Shown: in pieces, positions 55,397 through 64,000 of the stretch
Layout: every line of letters starts with the position of its first letter
How positions within the stretch are numbered: the stretch's first letter is position 1
Origin: Lunatimonas sp.
GTDB lineage: Bacteria; Bacteroidota; Bacteroidia; Cytophagales; Cyclobacteriaceae
Direction: 5' to 3'
Assembly (NCBI RefSeq): GCF_020832325.1
Contig: NZ_JAFIEU010000011.1
Location: forward strand, 1-64,000
Length of the DNA: 64,000 nucleotides
Position numbers and translations under genes: made by a program
Notes under the pieces: model-generated
Database searches by the model: none
Seen by the model: only the letters and a program-made list of their open reading frames with translations
What the model was told of the DNA's origin: nothing

Positions 55397-56056
55397 ATGA
55401 AAGAAAGTGCATTTATTCGGTTTAAAATAAAAATGGCCATTGCGTTGAGTGCGGTCCTTTTTTTGATCTTTATCAAAAGTATCATTGACAAACAGAACGT
55501 CGCTGAACTGGAAGAGGCATTTATATCTGTGTATGACGACAGGCTAGTCGTTCAAGAACACATTTTTTCTATTACGGAGATGGTTTTTCGGATGCGACTG
55601 CTTGTGTCTGAGTGTGCATCGATGGAAGAATACTTGGCTGTAAAAGATGAAGTGATCGACTACCATAACCGAATATTGTCTGTAATCGAAGACTTTGAAA
55701 CCACCAAATTGACTCCCAAAGAAGCTGAGTACTTGGCTGAATTCAAAGACCTGATTACCAATAAACTGGAAATCCAAACCTACTTTGACACCGACCAAAC
55801 TGCAAACCATGATTTCGAAGTCTCTGTGGACCGCTTCAACGCGGATTTTGAAAGGGTCTTGACCGACCTGAGAGAGCTCTCAAACATCCAACTGGAAGAG
55901 GGTGCTAAACTGACCGTTAGGTCTTATGAAATCAAAGCCCGATCAGATATTTGGTTAAATTTTGAGTACGCCGTGTTGTTTATCCTCCTGGTGCTGATCG
56001 TTATCCTGGCATTTACCTCGAAATCGATCAAGAAAAAAAGCAAAACTCATTCCTGA
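55397..56056 (+). CDS. Four-helix-bundle membrane sensor without output domain
   Basis: A 219-residue inner-membrane protein. Two transmembrane helices (MAIALSAVLFLIFIKSIID at the N-terminus and YAVLFILLVLIVILAFTSKSI near residue 200) flank a ~160-residue helical periplasmic part with heptad spacing. This resembles the 4HB_MCP ligand-binding domain of chemoreceptors and kinases. No HAMP, kinase, cyclase or MCP signalling domain follows; the protein ends in SIKKKSKTHS. It could be an accessory subunit for the kinase 270 bp upstream. The ATG lies behind the structured leader element. Its stop overlaps the symporter gene by 10 bp. Confidence 0.75.
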   Translation: MKESAFIRFKIKMAIALSAVLFLIFIKSIIDKQNVAELEEAFISVYDDRLVVQEHIFSITEMVFRMRLLVSECASMEEYLAVKDEVIDYHNRILSVIEDFETTKLTPKEAEYLAEFKDLITNKLEIQTYFDTDQTANHDFEVSVDRFNADFERVLTDLRELSNIQLEEGAKLTVRSYEIKARSDIWLNFEYAVLFILLVLIVILAFTSKSIKKKSKTHS

Positions 56057-57546
56057 ACCTTGCTTTTTCTATGCGCCAATGCGGTTCCCAAAAATCCAAC
56101 CAGGAAAATAACCACGGTTCCAAACACTATGGTGAGGTTGGCATGAAAAGGACTTCGAAACGATACCCAGCCGCTTCCATCGGAAATAAGTGGTGATAGG
56201 CTCATCCATCCGATAATCAGAACACCCAACGCCACGCCAATCGCTGCATATTTTTGTCGGATGTTCTTACCTACATAGGCGAGCAGAAACAGCCCCAAAA
56301 TACCTCCACTGAAGATTGCCGAAAGAGCCCACCAAGCATCTAGGGCACTCGTCACGCCGTTAAAGGCAAGGGCCACCAGGATACTTAGTAATCCCATGAT
56401 CAATGAGGCCACCACTAACGTGGTTACTTCTCCTTTTTCACTGACCTGAGGGTTCAGGTATTTTTTGACATGGTCTGTAAGGATCACAGTTGCCGAGCTG
56501 TTTACGCTGGTAGACACGGTACTCATCCCCGCGGCAAAAATTGAAGCTATCAGCAATCCGGTCATACCTTTTGGTAGACCGTTCACGATAAAATAAGGAA
56601 AAATCTTATCCGCATTTTCACTCGCAGAAAGATCCCCCGGAAGCATGTCTGGCACCGCCTGATAATAGGCAAACAACGCAGTACCGATAAAAAAAAACAG
56701 CAGGGAAACCGGCACATACAGCAAACTGCCCATGAGGGTGGACTTAACTGCCTCGGCTTCGTTTTTTGCACTCAAATAGCGCTGCACGTAATTTTGGTCG
56801 ACGCCAAAATTCTGTACATTTATAAATAGACCATAAATAAGAATCAACCAAAACGTGGATTCGGAAAAGCTAAGCCGGAAACTCCCCAGACTGAATTTCT
56901 CCTGCGCCTTGGCAATTTCGAATACCTGACCCGGACCCTCTGGCATGGAAAATAGCAGGATACCCGCACAGGCAAGGGCACCGGTAATCAGGATGATCCC
57001 CTGAATGGCATCCGTCCAAATTACCGCCTCAAACCCGCCCATGATGGAATAAATAAGCACGCTAATGCCCGTAACCACGATAATGACAGGTATACTCCAC
57101 CCAAACAGGGCATTCATGGGGAGTGCCAGCAGGTACATAATAGCTCCCATTCTGGCTAGCTGCGTCAGCAGGTAACAAATGGACGCATACACCCTGGCCC
57201 AAGATCCAAATTTCGTTTCCAGGAAATAGTACGCCGAGGGGCTTTTGATGCCCCGATACAAAGGCACGAAAAATTTTACTGCCAACCAGGCAGCAAAAGG
57301 AATGGACAAACTGAATACAAAGCCGTTCCAGTTGCTCAGGTATGCATTTCCCGGTAGTGCTAGGAAGCTGATACTACTGACAAAGGTGGCAAAAATAGAC
57401 ATGCCGATTGCCCAAGAGGGTAGTTTGCCACCTCCGGTAATGAAATCGTTTGCAGAACGCTTTTTGTAATAAAACGATGCCCCAAAGAGCACAATCGCAA
57501 GCATGTAAATCAAAAATACGGCTAAATCAATCAGTGGTAAATCCAT
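56047..57546 (-). CDS. Sodium:solute symporter (SSS family)
   Basis: A 499-residue inner-membrane SSF transporter with about 13 helices. Visible family blocks are FGASFYYKKRSANDFITGGGKLPSWAIGMSIFATFVSSISFLALPG near the N-terminus, GGFEAVIWTDAIQGIILITGALA and GMSTVSTSVNSSATVILTDHV. It would use Na+ to take up a sugar, sialic acid or related solute. It is the last gene of the minus-strand carbohydrate cluster, 27 bp after the aldolase gene. Its 3' end overlaps the four-helix sensor gene by 10 bp. Confidence 0.93.
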   Translation of the reverse strand: MDLPLIDLAVFLIYMLAIVLFGASFYYKKRSANDFITGGGKLPSWAIGMSIFATFVSSISFLALPGNAYLSNWNGFVFSLSIPFAAWLAVKFFVPLYRGIKSPSAYYFLETKFGSWARVYASICYLLTQLARMGAIMYLLALPMNALFGWSIPVIIVVTGISVLIYSIMGGFEAVIWTDAIQGIILITGALACAGILLFSMPEGPGQVFEIAKAQEKFSLGSFRLSFSESTFWLILIYGLFINVQNFGVDQNYVQRYLSAKNEAEAVKSTLMGSLLYVPVSLLFFFIGTALFAYYQAVPDMLPGDLSASENADKIFPYFIVNGLPKGMTGLLIASIFAAGMSTVSTSVNSSATVILTDHVKKYLNPQVSEKGEVTTLVVASLIMGLLSILVALAFNGVTSALDAWWALSAIFSGGILGLFLLAYVGKNIRQKYAAIGVALGVLIIGWMSLSPLISDGSGWVSFRSPFHANLTIVFGTVVIFLVGFLGTALAHRKSKVQE

Positions 57547-57573
57547 TCCTATTCCCTGCTGTTTTTGTGTCGT

Positions 57574-58494
57574 TTATACTCCTTCTATGCTCTTCAAATT
57601 TAACTCGAGTTTTTCCATCTCTGCAGGCCCAAAGGCTGTGTGAGGCGCAGCCAGTACATTTTGGCAGAGTCCCAGCAAAGACATAGCTCCTTTAAGCCCC
57701 TTTAGGTAACTGGACCCGTAGGTTCCTAGGGCATACACTTTCTCCGACACCTCCATCACCTTTGACTGAAGGCGCAGCATGGTCTCCCTGTCGTTTGCCT
57801 TGGCTGCATGATAAAGGTCCACATACAACCTCGGGAACATATTTGCCCCGCCACTGACACCCCCATGTGCTCCCATAAGCACGGAGGAGGCCATCATCTC
57901 CTCGGGTCCCACGAAAATCGAAAACTCCGGCTGATCCCTGAAAGCATAGATCAGCGCATGCAAGTACCCAGCGTTCGCCGAACTGTCCTTAAAGCCCACC
58001 ACGTTGGAGTGCTTGGCCAGTTGCACCACGGTATCCAGGCTAATCATGGTCTTGGTGTGCGAAGGCATATTATACAGAAAGAGCGGTAACGAAAGCCTGT
58101 CTGCCAGGCGCTCAAAGTAGGTCACCAATTCTGGTTGGGATAGACCAAAATAATACGGCGGCGCAGCGACTACGGCCGCGGCACCCGCCTGCTTGGCAAA
58201 ATCGGTCAAAGCGACGCTTTCATCCGGAGCCGTATCGGTGATCCCAACCAATACGGGCACCTGCCCAGACACCAAGGTACAGACAGCCGATATAAGCTGA
58301 CGCCGGAGTTCATAGGAGAGACTGGTGCATTCCCCGGTAGTACCCAACACAAATAGACCGTGAACACCCGCGTCCAACATCCTATTGACGAGTTTCTTCA
58401 GCGCAACTAGGTCAAGGGTTTGATCGTCCAGAAGTGGGGTCGCCAAGGGAGGCACAATCCCTTCCAAAGGCATGGTAAATGATTTTTCAGACAT
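57574..58494 (-). CDS. DHDPS/N-acetylneuraminate-lyase family aldolase
   Basis: A 306-residue class I aldolase TIM barrel. Pyruvate-binding GTTGE (51-55), the Schiff-base Lys169 in VVGFKDSS and catalytic Tyr141 in LFLYNMPS are present. The family includes DapA, NanA and KDG-type aldolases. Next to a sialidase-fold protein and a symporter it may cleave a sugar acid such as sialic acid, but I see no decisive specificity residue. DapA is less likely because it usually sits elsewhere in a lysine context. Confidence 0.9.
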   Translation of the reverse strand: MSEKSFTMPLEGIVPPLATPLLDDQTLDLVALKKLVNRMLDAGVHGLFVLGTTGECTSLSYELRRQLISAVCTLVSGQVPVLVGITDTAPDESVALTDFAKQAGAAAVVAAPPYYFGLSQPELVTYFERLADRLSLPLFLYNMPSHTKTMISLDTVVQLAKHSNVVGFKDSSANAGYLHALIYAFRDQPEFSIFVGPEEMMASSVLMGAHGGVSGGANMFPRLYVDLYHAAKANDRETMLRLQSKVMEVSEKVYALGTYGSSYLKGLKGAMSLLGLCQNVLAAPHTAFGPAEMEKLELNLKSIEGV

Positions 58495-58556
58495 GAATAT
58501 GTAGTAGAATAATGATGGATAGATTCATTTAAATCGCCGTAAATTTCTCCGGACAA

Positions 58557-59717
58557 CTAAAGCTTTGTGGGGTCTATGACCACGTACTTGACTCCCTCCC
58601 TATTGTAGGTGTAGGTGATATGGACCAACCCATCCGATGATTGGATGATGGCGGGGTAGGCGTATCCCGCCCGTATAGGCTCGTTTTCCAGGGTCATGAC
58701 GGGTTGCCATTCTTCCCCGTCAGACGACAAGGCCAGGTTTAGAATATTCCGTGCTTTTGGCTCCTCACCTTCTCTTGTACTGTGGTTATAAATGAGCAAA
58801 TGACGCCCATCCGCCAAAGTGACGGCATCCGTTCCGGAGCTCGGGTTTGGCAGGGAAGTCGCGGCCATCTCGGACCAAGTACGTCCCTGATCTTTGGAAT
58901 AACTGGTGGAGATCACCCCCTGCCGCGTGCGGCACAAGATTTGAAGGGTGCCGTCCCGGTGCGTCAGAATACTGGCTTGAATGGCGTCGAATACCTCCCC
59001 GTCATTGATCGGTCCAATGACTTCCCAAGTAGCCCCATTGTCTCTGCTGACCTCAAAATGGGTCATCCATTTCACATCCTCTCCATCCACCAGCTCTACG
59101 CTGGAAGGGTTGATAATCGTACCGTCTTCCAGTTGAATTGGCTTGTTTTTGATGGGGCCCAGCAGGTGCCCGATTTTGGGATCTTCGCCCAACTTGGTCG
59201 GGCTGGACCACGTCTTCCCGTCGTCCTCCGAAGTCATCAGCATTCCCCACCAATCCATGGGACTAGGACCTACTTTGTAAAACAACATCAGTGGACCCTC
59301 TTTGGGCAAAAATAGCACGGGATTCCAGCAGGGATACCGAAGCGTATCGTTTTCTATGCCGTTCGCCACTTCTTCCGGCCAAGTCCACGCACCGTCCTCC
59401 AGCCTGGAAACACGTATACCTACGTCGGGGTGTTTTTCGTGCGTACCGGCAAAAAAGGCTGTCACCATTCCAGATGGCGTTTCTACGATGGTAGAGGCAT
59501 GTACCTGCGGTGTAGGCTTATTATCAAGCCTGTAAATCAATTCTCCACTAAGGTAGCCCGATTCACCCGGGGTTACGAGGGGGGGAAGGTAAAAATTGCC
59601 CGTAATGTCATTGGCAGCAGGCGATTCCAAACGTTCATCGCCAGCCTGCTGACCTGAACCGCAGGAAAACTGCAGCGAAACCGCTGCCAGCATCCAGCCT
59701 ATGGTTAAATTCTTCAT
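58557..59717 (-). CDS. Sialidase-fold (BNR/Asp-box) lipoprotein
   Basis: A 386-residue six-bladed propeller exo-sialidase-like protein. The signal MKNLTIGWMLAAVSLQFSC points to a lipoprotein. Three Asp boxes are clear (SEDDGKTW, SRDNGATW, SKDQGRTW) with a degenerate fourth (SSDGEEW). The HASTIVETPSGMVTAFFAGTHE opening and IRVSRLEDGAWTWP fit the BNR_2 family rather than classic GH33, whose arginine triad I cannot confirm. It probably removes or binds an acidic sugar at the cell surface. It is 62 bp from the aldolase gene. Confidence 0.86.
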   Translation of the reverse strand: MKNLTIGWMLAAVSLQFSCGSGQQAGDERLESPAANDITGNFYLPPLVTPGESGYLSGELIYRLDNKPTPQVHASTIVETPSGMVTAFFAGTHEKHPDVGIRVSRLEDGAWTWPEEVANGIENDTLRYPCWNPVLFLPKEGPLMLFYKVGPSPMDWWGMLMTSEDDGKTWSSPTKLGEDPKIGHLLGPIKNKPIQLEDGTIINPSSVELVDGEDVKWMTHFEVSRDNGATWEVIGPINDGEVFDAIQASILTHRDGTLQILCRTRQGVISTSYSKDQGRTWSEMAATSLPNPSSGTDAVTLADGRHLLIYNHSTREGEEPKARNILNLALSSDGEEWQPVMTLENEPIRAGYAYPAIIQSSDGLVHITYTYNREGVKYVVIDPTKL

Positions 59718-59846
59718 ATACATATAGTCTTCGATTTAGGTCAAGGTCTCTTCTTTAACAAAGCGAAACGGCAATGAACACGTGGTTCCTAATCAATCCA
59801 GCGGATGATGGGAAGGCACTTACCCATATACAGTGTACCCGTGGAG

Positions 59847-61445
59847 CTAGATGCCGCAAAGGGATACCCGGATTCCGAGCTCTTGAAGTGCGGCGGCCTT
59901 CACCTGACAAGCTTCCAATGCTTTCTCTTTGGTGTCAGCATAAACCACATGGATGTGATTGGCTTTGTGTTGTGCCATCATTTGATTTTGGGAAACTCCT
60001 TCCAAACGGCCATGCATGATAGGCCATTGCGGCGTAGTCATGTTCCAACGGCGCTGTGTTTCTTCTTCCGGTAATGCCACCACCTCGCCAACTCCCAAGT
60101 CAGCATGAAGTGCATCGTCCATTACGTACACCCGGCTCCAAACAATATGTCCGGGACGGCTTATGCCCTTGAGGCTTCCACCACCCAGTCTGAAATACAT
60201 GGCTGGCTGCCGCTCGCTTGAAGCCCCTTGGTAACCACCTACAAAATGGGAAGGCGGCGCAGCGCCGGATATTAAAAACACCCAGATAAAGTCATCTACG
60301 CCATCTCCCGAAAAATACTCCCCCCAGCGGAGATCGTGCAGGGTATTGTCTCCCACCATTCCCAATTCATCCCAAAGCTTGTAGGTTATCAGGCTGTCAA
60401 GTCCCGCACACTCGTCTACCTCGTTGAAATGGGGCAAGGCTTTGCCCGGGAAAAGCTCTCTTCCTGTAGGATCAAACGCCGGTGGCCGATGCGTATTATT
60501 CAACAATCCCTCGGTCAGATCACTGGCCGGCACTAGGTCCTTAAGGCCCTGTTGGTATTGGATGCCAATGGTGTCGCAGCCAAATTCATCGGCTAGCCGG
60601 AGGGCAGCGATATACATCTTGCACTGCTCCAGGGTTTGTTCCTTGGTAAATTCGGCATCTCCCTGTCCCCATTGAAACGTCATACCCTCCCGCAGTAACC
60701 AAGCCAACACCTGTTCAGCTTCCTCATCCTTCACCTCCCGCATGGCTGCAAACAACGTGGACTGGCTTAACCGCTCTTTAAATATCCCGGTAGGGTGTAA
60801 CAAATGATCTGGAATGATGGCATTGAACATGCCCATACAGCCCTCGTCGAAAACACCCATGATCGCCTTGTTCTGCCTAAACCGCCGGGCAAACTCTGCC
60901 CCTTTCTTCGCTATTTCCGGAGAAATGGAAGCTGCATCAAATGCCCGGACATGGCTCACATCGTGTGTGATCTCACCCGTTTCGAGCCATTGCGACAGCT
61001 TTTCCATGAAGAAGGCATCGTCAAAGTCCTTGCTCCAAAGCGTAGAATATTTGACGCCAGCCTTGGTCAGCGAGCCGTTCAAATTGAGCATGCCTACTAA
61101 ACCCGGCCATTGCCCGCTCCAGTTGGCCAAGGTAAGTATGGGTCCCTGATGGGTCGTCAAGCCCGGCAGGACATGATGTGAATATTGCCATACGCTTTCG
61201 GCCACGATCAACGGTTTGGTAGGGTCTAGCTTTTTGAAAACCTCGATGCCCATTCGCTGAGAATCGATGAAACCGTGACCCTTGTCTTCGTCAAAGGCAT
61301 GACCTCTAACCACGGAAAAGCCCATGGATGTCAGTACCTTTCCCAATCTGCTTTCCATGTCCGCCTGTGCTTGCCAACAGGTACGATTGGCCGCTAGTCT
61401 CAAATCCCCGCTCGCTACCAGGTATATCTCTTTTGTTATGCTCAT
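59847..61445 (-). CDS. L-fucose/L-arabinose isomerase-family protein
   Basis: A 532-residue protein resembling the fucose isomerase family, which interconverts aldose and ketose sugars with a divalent metal. The N-terminal Rossmann-like parts ([54 protein letters not shown]), a central [21 protein letters not shown], and the [16 protein letters not shown] and [24 protein letters not shown] blocks fit this family. Classic FucI metal-site residues cannot all be assigned by eye, so it may be a divergent isomerase. It lies between the sialidase-fold and FG-GAP genes on the same strand. Confidence 0.78.
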   Translation of the reverse strand: MSITKEIYLVASGDLRLAANRTCWQAQADMESRLGKVLTSMGFSVVRGHAFDEDKGHGFIDSQRMGIEVFKKLDPTKPLIVAESVWQYSHHVLPGLTTHQGPILTLANWSGQWPGLVGMLNLNGSLTKAGVKYSTLWSKDFDDAFFMEKLSQWLETGEITHDVSHVRAFDAASISPEIAKKGAEFARRFRQNKAIMGVFDEGCMGMFNAIIPDHLLHPTGIFKERLSQSTLFAAMREVKDEEAEQVLAWLLREGMTFQWGQGDAEFTKEQTLEQCKMYIAALRLADEFGCDTIGIQYQQGLKDLVPASDLTEGLLNNTHRPPAFDPTGRELFPGKALPHFNEVDECAGLDSLITYKLWDELGMVGDNTLHDLRWGEYFSGDGVDDFIWVFLISGAAPPSHFVGGYQGASSERQPAMYFRLGGGSLKGISRPGHIVWSRVYVMDDALHADLGVGEVVALPEEETQRRWNMTTPQWPIMHGRLEGVSQNQMMAQHKANHIHVVYADTKEKALEACQVKAAALQELGIRVSLCGI

Positions 61446-61551
61446 TGGTTGGTTAATTTCCTTTTGTATGCCGATTCGTTTAGGTAGTAATACGCTTCAA
61501 ACTGTAAAAAGTACCCCCCGGAGGAACAAGGATTTTTTGTCTGATCTGGCC

Positions 61552-62772
61552 TTAACGAAGTGGGTTTTCGTACCAGATGATACCCAGACCCTGCTTGCTG
61601 CCATCGCCTCCAGTTTCCTCACAGGTCAGTACATCCAAGTCTCCATCGCCGTCCATATCCAACAAGACCACAAAATCGTACTTGATGCCTTCCGTTCCAC
61701 TAATATCCACAAAGGCTGGCTGATCGCTCAGAAATGCGGTAACCGCCAGTACACCGGACCGATCCCGAGCCCCTTCAAAGGAAGCCACAAAATCGCTGAC
61801 TCCGTCCTCATTGATATCTGCGACCGCCACTGATTTGCCCCTGCTTCCACTGAAGGTGGGATAGGACATAAACTCCCGGTGCCAGGTTCCATCCTCCCGG
61901 TAAAAAAACTCCCAACCGTTGGTCAGGTCCGGAACAATGATTCCTGGAATTCCATCTTTAACCCATTCGTCCACAGCCGCAAATCCCAAAAACATGGGCT
62001 CACCATCCCGCAAGCCTATGTAGTGGTTTTCCCATTCTGTGGTGTGATCTCCAGGATTCCCTGGATTTTTGAGCCAACGAAGGCCCCTCATTGCCCCGTA
62101 TCGATCAGTGATCAGTAGATCCCAGGTCCCGTCACCGTCCATATCTAGGGTTTCGATAGACATGATCCAGCCCGCATCACTGATGGGATGGTACTTCCAT
62201 TGCGCCATGTCTCGTGGATTTTCTGGAGCTTCTAACCAACCAATGCGGCCGTTTGGGTCCTTCGACCCTACGATCAGGTCAAGCCCAAAGTTGCCGTCCA
62301 CATCGATGGCGCGACCAAACATCCATCGGGTCATCCCCACAGTGACGGGAATATCCTGACTAATCCATTGGTCGCTTTGGTAATAGGCATCCCAGTCTGC
62401 TGGAGCCCAGTGTATCGTGATCCGTTGATGGGCTCCTTCCGATAGGGTAACCAGATCCATAAAGCCGTCGCCATCCAAATCAACCGCAAATGCATCTTCC
62501 ACATCCGGGGAAGGGACTTCTACATAAGTCCAATCGGCTCCTGATCGACCAGGGTTGATGTATAACCTGCTTACACCTCCTTCCTCCCAGCCAGAGACCA
62601 GATCGGGGAATCCATCTCCGTTGACATCCGCCAACTTAGCCCCGTCGGCTCCCAGCGAAGTGTCGTCGATAACATGCATTTTCCAAGGTTGGCCGTCTGA
62701 AAAAGCCTTCGATTGGGCAAAAATACCACCATAAGGTAGCACTAGCAGCAGGAAAAAAAGGGGGATCATCAT
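61552..62772 (-). CDS. Exported FG-GAP/VCBS repeat protein
   Basis: A 406-residue exported protein. The signal is MMIPLFFLLLVLPYGGIFAQ. The body is made of VCBS/FG-GAP repeats, each with a calcium loop: DVNGDGFPDL, DLDGDGFMDL, DVDGNFGLDL, DMDGDGTWDL, DINEDGVSDF and DMDGDGDLDV. Such beta-propellers bind Ca2+ and often sit with carbohydrate-active enzymes or cytochromes in Bacteroidota. No catalytic domain is attached. It is the first gene of the minus-strand cluster and probably acts at the cell surface. Confidence 0.88.
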   Translation of the reverse strand: MMIPLFFLLLVLPYGGIFAQSKAFSDGQPWKMHVIDDTSLGADGAKLADVNGDGFPDLVSGWEEGGVSRLYINPGRSGADWTYVEVPSPDVEDAFAVDLDGDGFMDLVTLSEGAHQRITIHWAPADWDAYYQSDQWISQDIPVTVGMTRWMFGRAIDVDGNFGLDLIVGSKDPNGRIGWLEAPENPRDMAQWKYHPISDAGWIMSIETLDMDGDGTWDLLITDRYGAMRGLRWLKNPGNPGDHTTEWENHYIGLRDGEPMFLGFAAVDEWVKDGIPGIIVPDLTNGWEFFYREDGTWHREFMSYPTFSGSRGKSVAVADINEDGVSDFVASFEGARDRSGVLAVTAFLSDQPAFVDISGTEGIKYDFVVLLDMDGDGDLDVLTCEETGGDGSKQGLGIIWYENPLR

Positions 62773-62902
62773 GGGTTTATCTCTTTAGACTCGTTTCAAA
62801 GTTAAGCCAATAGATTGACAATAGCCACCATCCAACTTCTTACATACACTCACGACCCGTAATCCCCCTAAGCCGGGACTCTGATACACCGGCTTGGAAT
62901 AC

Positions 62903-62944
62903 AAAAAAAAAGCAGAGAACGACATTTGTTGCCGTGCCTCTGCT
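62903..62944 (-). terminator. Terminator of heme-binding gene pair
   Basis: On the minus strand AGCAGAG (62944-62938) pairs with CTCTGCT (62917-62911) and is followed by nine T. It lies about 40 bp downstream of the heme-binding gene stop at 62982. Confidence 0.85.
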
Positions 62945-62981
62945 GCTGTTTGTACGTAATTTGGACGTGGGGGCTTCGTTA

Positions 62982-63473
62982 TTACTCCGCGTCCTCCTCC
63001 CACTCCTCTTCGTCTTCCTCAACAATAATGTCCATGGCTTCTTCAGCCCAATCGATAATCGCTATGCGCTGCTCATCGCTGAGCTTCGCAGAGGGGTGCA
63101 TCCAAGTATAAATACCCATGGGCATGGTACCTTCTTGCACCTCTATCACCACGTCATCGAGTAAAGCGAGCTTATCAAGCATCTCCAGACTTTCCCAATC
63201 GGAAAAATTGAGTGCTTCACGCCCCTCCCGCACATCTTTAGCCACTAGCCAAGAGGACGGAGCAACATAGGAATACCAAGGGTACTCCGTCTCATTGCTA
63301 TGACAACTGTAACAGGATCTACGGATAAGTTTGCCGACGCTCTCGCTAATCAGGTCACTCTTTAGCAAATCCTGTGGATTCTCAGCCTTCACTGGAGGCA
63401 ACTCATTTGGGATCAACTGAATGACTACAAATACCAGCAAGATCCCGCTGATGATAATGGTGCCAATCTTCAT
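62982..63473 (-). CDS. Haem-binding domain protein (Haem_bd family)
   Basis: A 163-residue protein. The start ATG 63473 (MKIGTIIISGILLVFVVIQL) gives an N-terminal anchor. The Haem_bd domain includes RRSCYSCHSNETEYPWYSYVAPSSWLVAKDVREGREALNFSDWE, with the c-type heme motif CYSCH. The C-terminus is strongly acidic (EEDEEEWEEDAE). It probably binds heme in the periplasm. It starts 5 bp after the stop of the upstream cytochrome gene, so the two form an operon. Confidence 0.92.
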   Translation of the reverse strand: MKIGTIIISGILLVFVVIQLIPNELPPVKAENPQDLLKSDLISESVGKLIRRSCYSCHSNETEYPWYSYVAPSSWLVAKDVREGREALNFSDWESLEMLDKLALLDDVVIEVQEGTMPMGIYTWMHPSAKLSDEQRIAIIDWAEEAMDIIVEEDEEEWEEDAE

Positions 63474-63478
63474 GGACG

Positions 63479-63865
63479 CTATTTCTTCTTTCCGGAGCTC
63501 CAAGTGGTAAGGGTTGCCACATCCGCATCGCTAAGCTTACCTTCGGGGCGGTTTTCCAAGTATTTCTTGGGCGGCATGTCCCCATTTACCACAACTTCGT
63601 TGATTTTCTTCATGACAGCCATTTGCTTGGACTTCTTGGATGCCTCGAAGGCATCCCAATCCAACTTGGCTTTGCCTTTGTCGTTTTTAGATTCGGCGTT
63701 ATGGCAGCCATAACATTTTTGGTCCACTACTGCCTTTACATTGGCAGGCATATCCGGCATGAGAGCCATGGGTGCCGTTTCGACACCGACGGTGGTCTTG
63801 GGAGTGCCCTGAAAGAAAAGAAGGCCCAACATGGCCAAAGCTGGTACTAGGAATACTTTCTTCAT
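63479..63865 (-). CDS. Small c-type cytochrome-like heme-binding protein
   Basis: A 128-residue exported protein. The start ATG 63865 (MKKVFLVPALAMLGLLFFQG) gives a signal peptide; the frame upstream to 63964 is not part of it. A single heme motif CYGCHN lies near residue 50, within VVDQKCYGCHNAESKNDKGKAKLDWDAFEA, and MPPKKYLENRPEGKLSDADVATLTTW is the usual axial-Met region of Haem_bd-type proteins. It is probably the first gene of a two-gene pair with the adjacent Haem_bd protein. The upstream DNA to 64000 may contain its promoter. Confidence 0.88.
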   Translation of the reverse strand: MKKVFLVPALAMLGLLFFQGTPKTTVGVETAPMALMPDMPANVKAVVDQKCYGCHNAESKNDKGKAKLDWDAFEASKKSKQMAVMKKINEVVVNGDMPPKKYLENRPEGKLSDADVATLTTWSSGKKK

Positions 63866-64000
63866 TAGGTGTGTTTTTTGGTTATTACTCGGAATTTCCA
63901 CATTTTTTTCGGTTTGCGCAATGGAAGCGGGTAGAAAAAATTGCTTTTTAAACAGATGATCCATGCAGTATAACCGACCGCGATCTGACCCAACCCTAGA

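Noticed and set aside
57574-58494. Firm assignment as NanA or DapA
   Set aside because: The shared aldolase motifs do not separate these enzymes, so only the family is claimed.

Overview
This window looks like a chromosomal segment from a Bacteroidota bacterium, most likely a Cytophagales member related to Cyclobacteriaceae (Algoriphagus/Cyclobacterium-like). That placement is inferred from the gene families. The main clues are a PorV2/PorU2-type type IX secretion pair, a PspC/PadR stress pair, an ECF sigma/DUF4097 operon, VF530, DUF4394 and DUF4397 lipoproteins, TAnnTTTG-type promoter elements, and starts that mostly lack Shine-Dalgarno sequences. Most of the window is ordinary, densely packed chromosome. 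No CRISPR array, plasmid replication gene or prophage is visible.

Left edge (1-1080): the 5' part of a group II intron on the minus strand, made of RNA domains plus the first ~94 codons of its reverse transcriptase. It is cut by the window edge. It sits immediately after an intrinsic-terminator stem that follows a 17-bp copy of the 3' end of the neighbouring tRNA-Ser(TGA). 1.3-9.8 kb: a double DUF4394 lipoprotein, the acetate pathway pair pta-ackA, an mltG/thioesterase/YihY operon and a YciO/Sua5-type gene. 9.8-20.2 kb: WbqC-like protein, clpC, a secreted beta-propeller-like protein, a SulP transporter, purB, a DUF4397 lipoprotein and a ferredoxin-NADP-type oxidoreductase. 20.2-28 kb: an ECF sigma, anti-sigma-like, barrel-like and DUF4097 operon, a beta-CASP nuclease, and a PadR/PspC operon. 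28.4-34.6 kb: porV2-porU2, translationally coupled (ATGA).

34.7-47.6 kb: a mix of accessory metabolism and envelope genes. These include two Tat-exported enzyme-like proteins, DinB, a DASS transporter with a secreted esterase, a truncated hemoglobin, a collagen-like lipoprotein, TlpA, a PHP protein, VF530, GNAT and a response regulator. 47.6-52.5 kb: a likely small RNA with its own promoter and terminator, a sugar nucleotidylyltransferase/left-handed beta-helix protein, a MATE exporter broken by an internal deletion, a CBS/DUF294 protein, tRNA-Arg and tRNA-Lys. 53-56 kb: a TPR histidine kinase and a membrane four-helix-bundle sensor. 56-62.8 kb: a minus-strand carbohydrate cluster holding a sodium:solute symporter, a DHDPS/NAL-family aldolase, a sialidase-fold lipoprotein, an L-fucose isomerase-like protein and an FG-GAP protein. 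Right edge: two small c-type heme-binding proteins.

The most unusual signal is a ~100-bp structured element found twice, 42 kb apart (13206-13305 and 55273-55373). In both places it lies 22-23 bases before the start codon of a gene and in the same orientation. Both copies carry the same six-codon minigene (MKSSMT, ending TAA in one copy and TAG in the other) behind a leader motif, CAATTATAGACACATG, that also recurs in front of ordinary genes here. A long inverted repeat begins at the minigene ATG, and a perfect 20-base palindrome lies inside it. It could be a mobile 5'-UTR regulatory element or a REP/MITE-like repeat.
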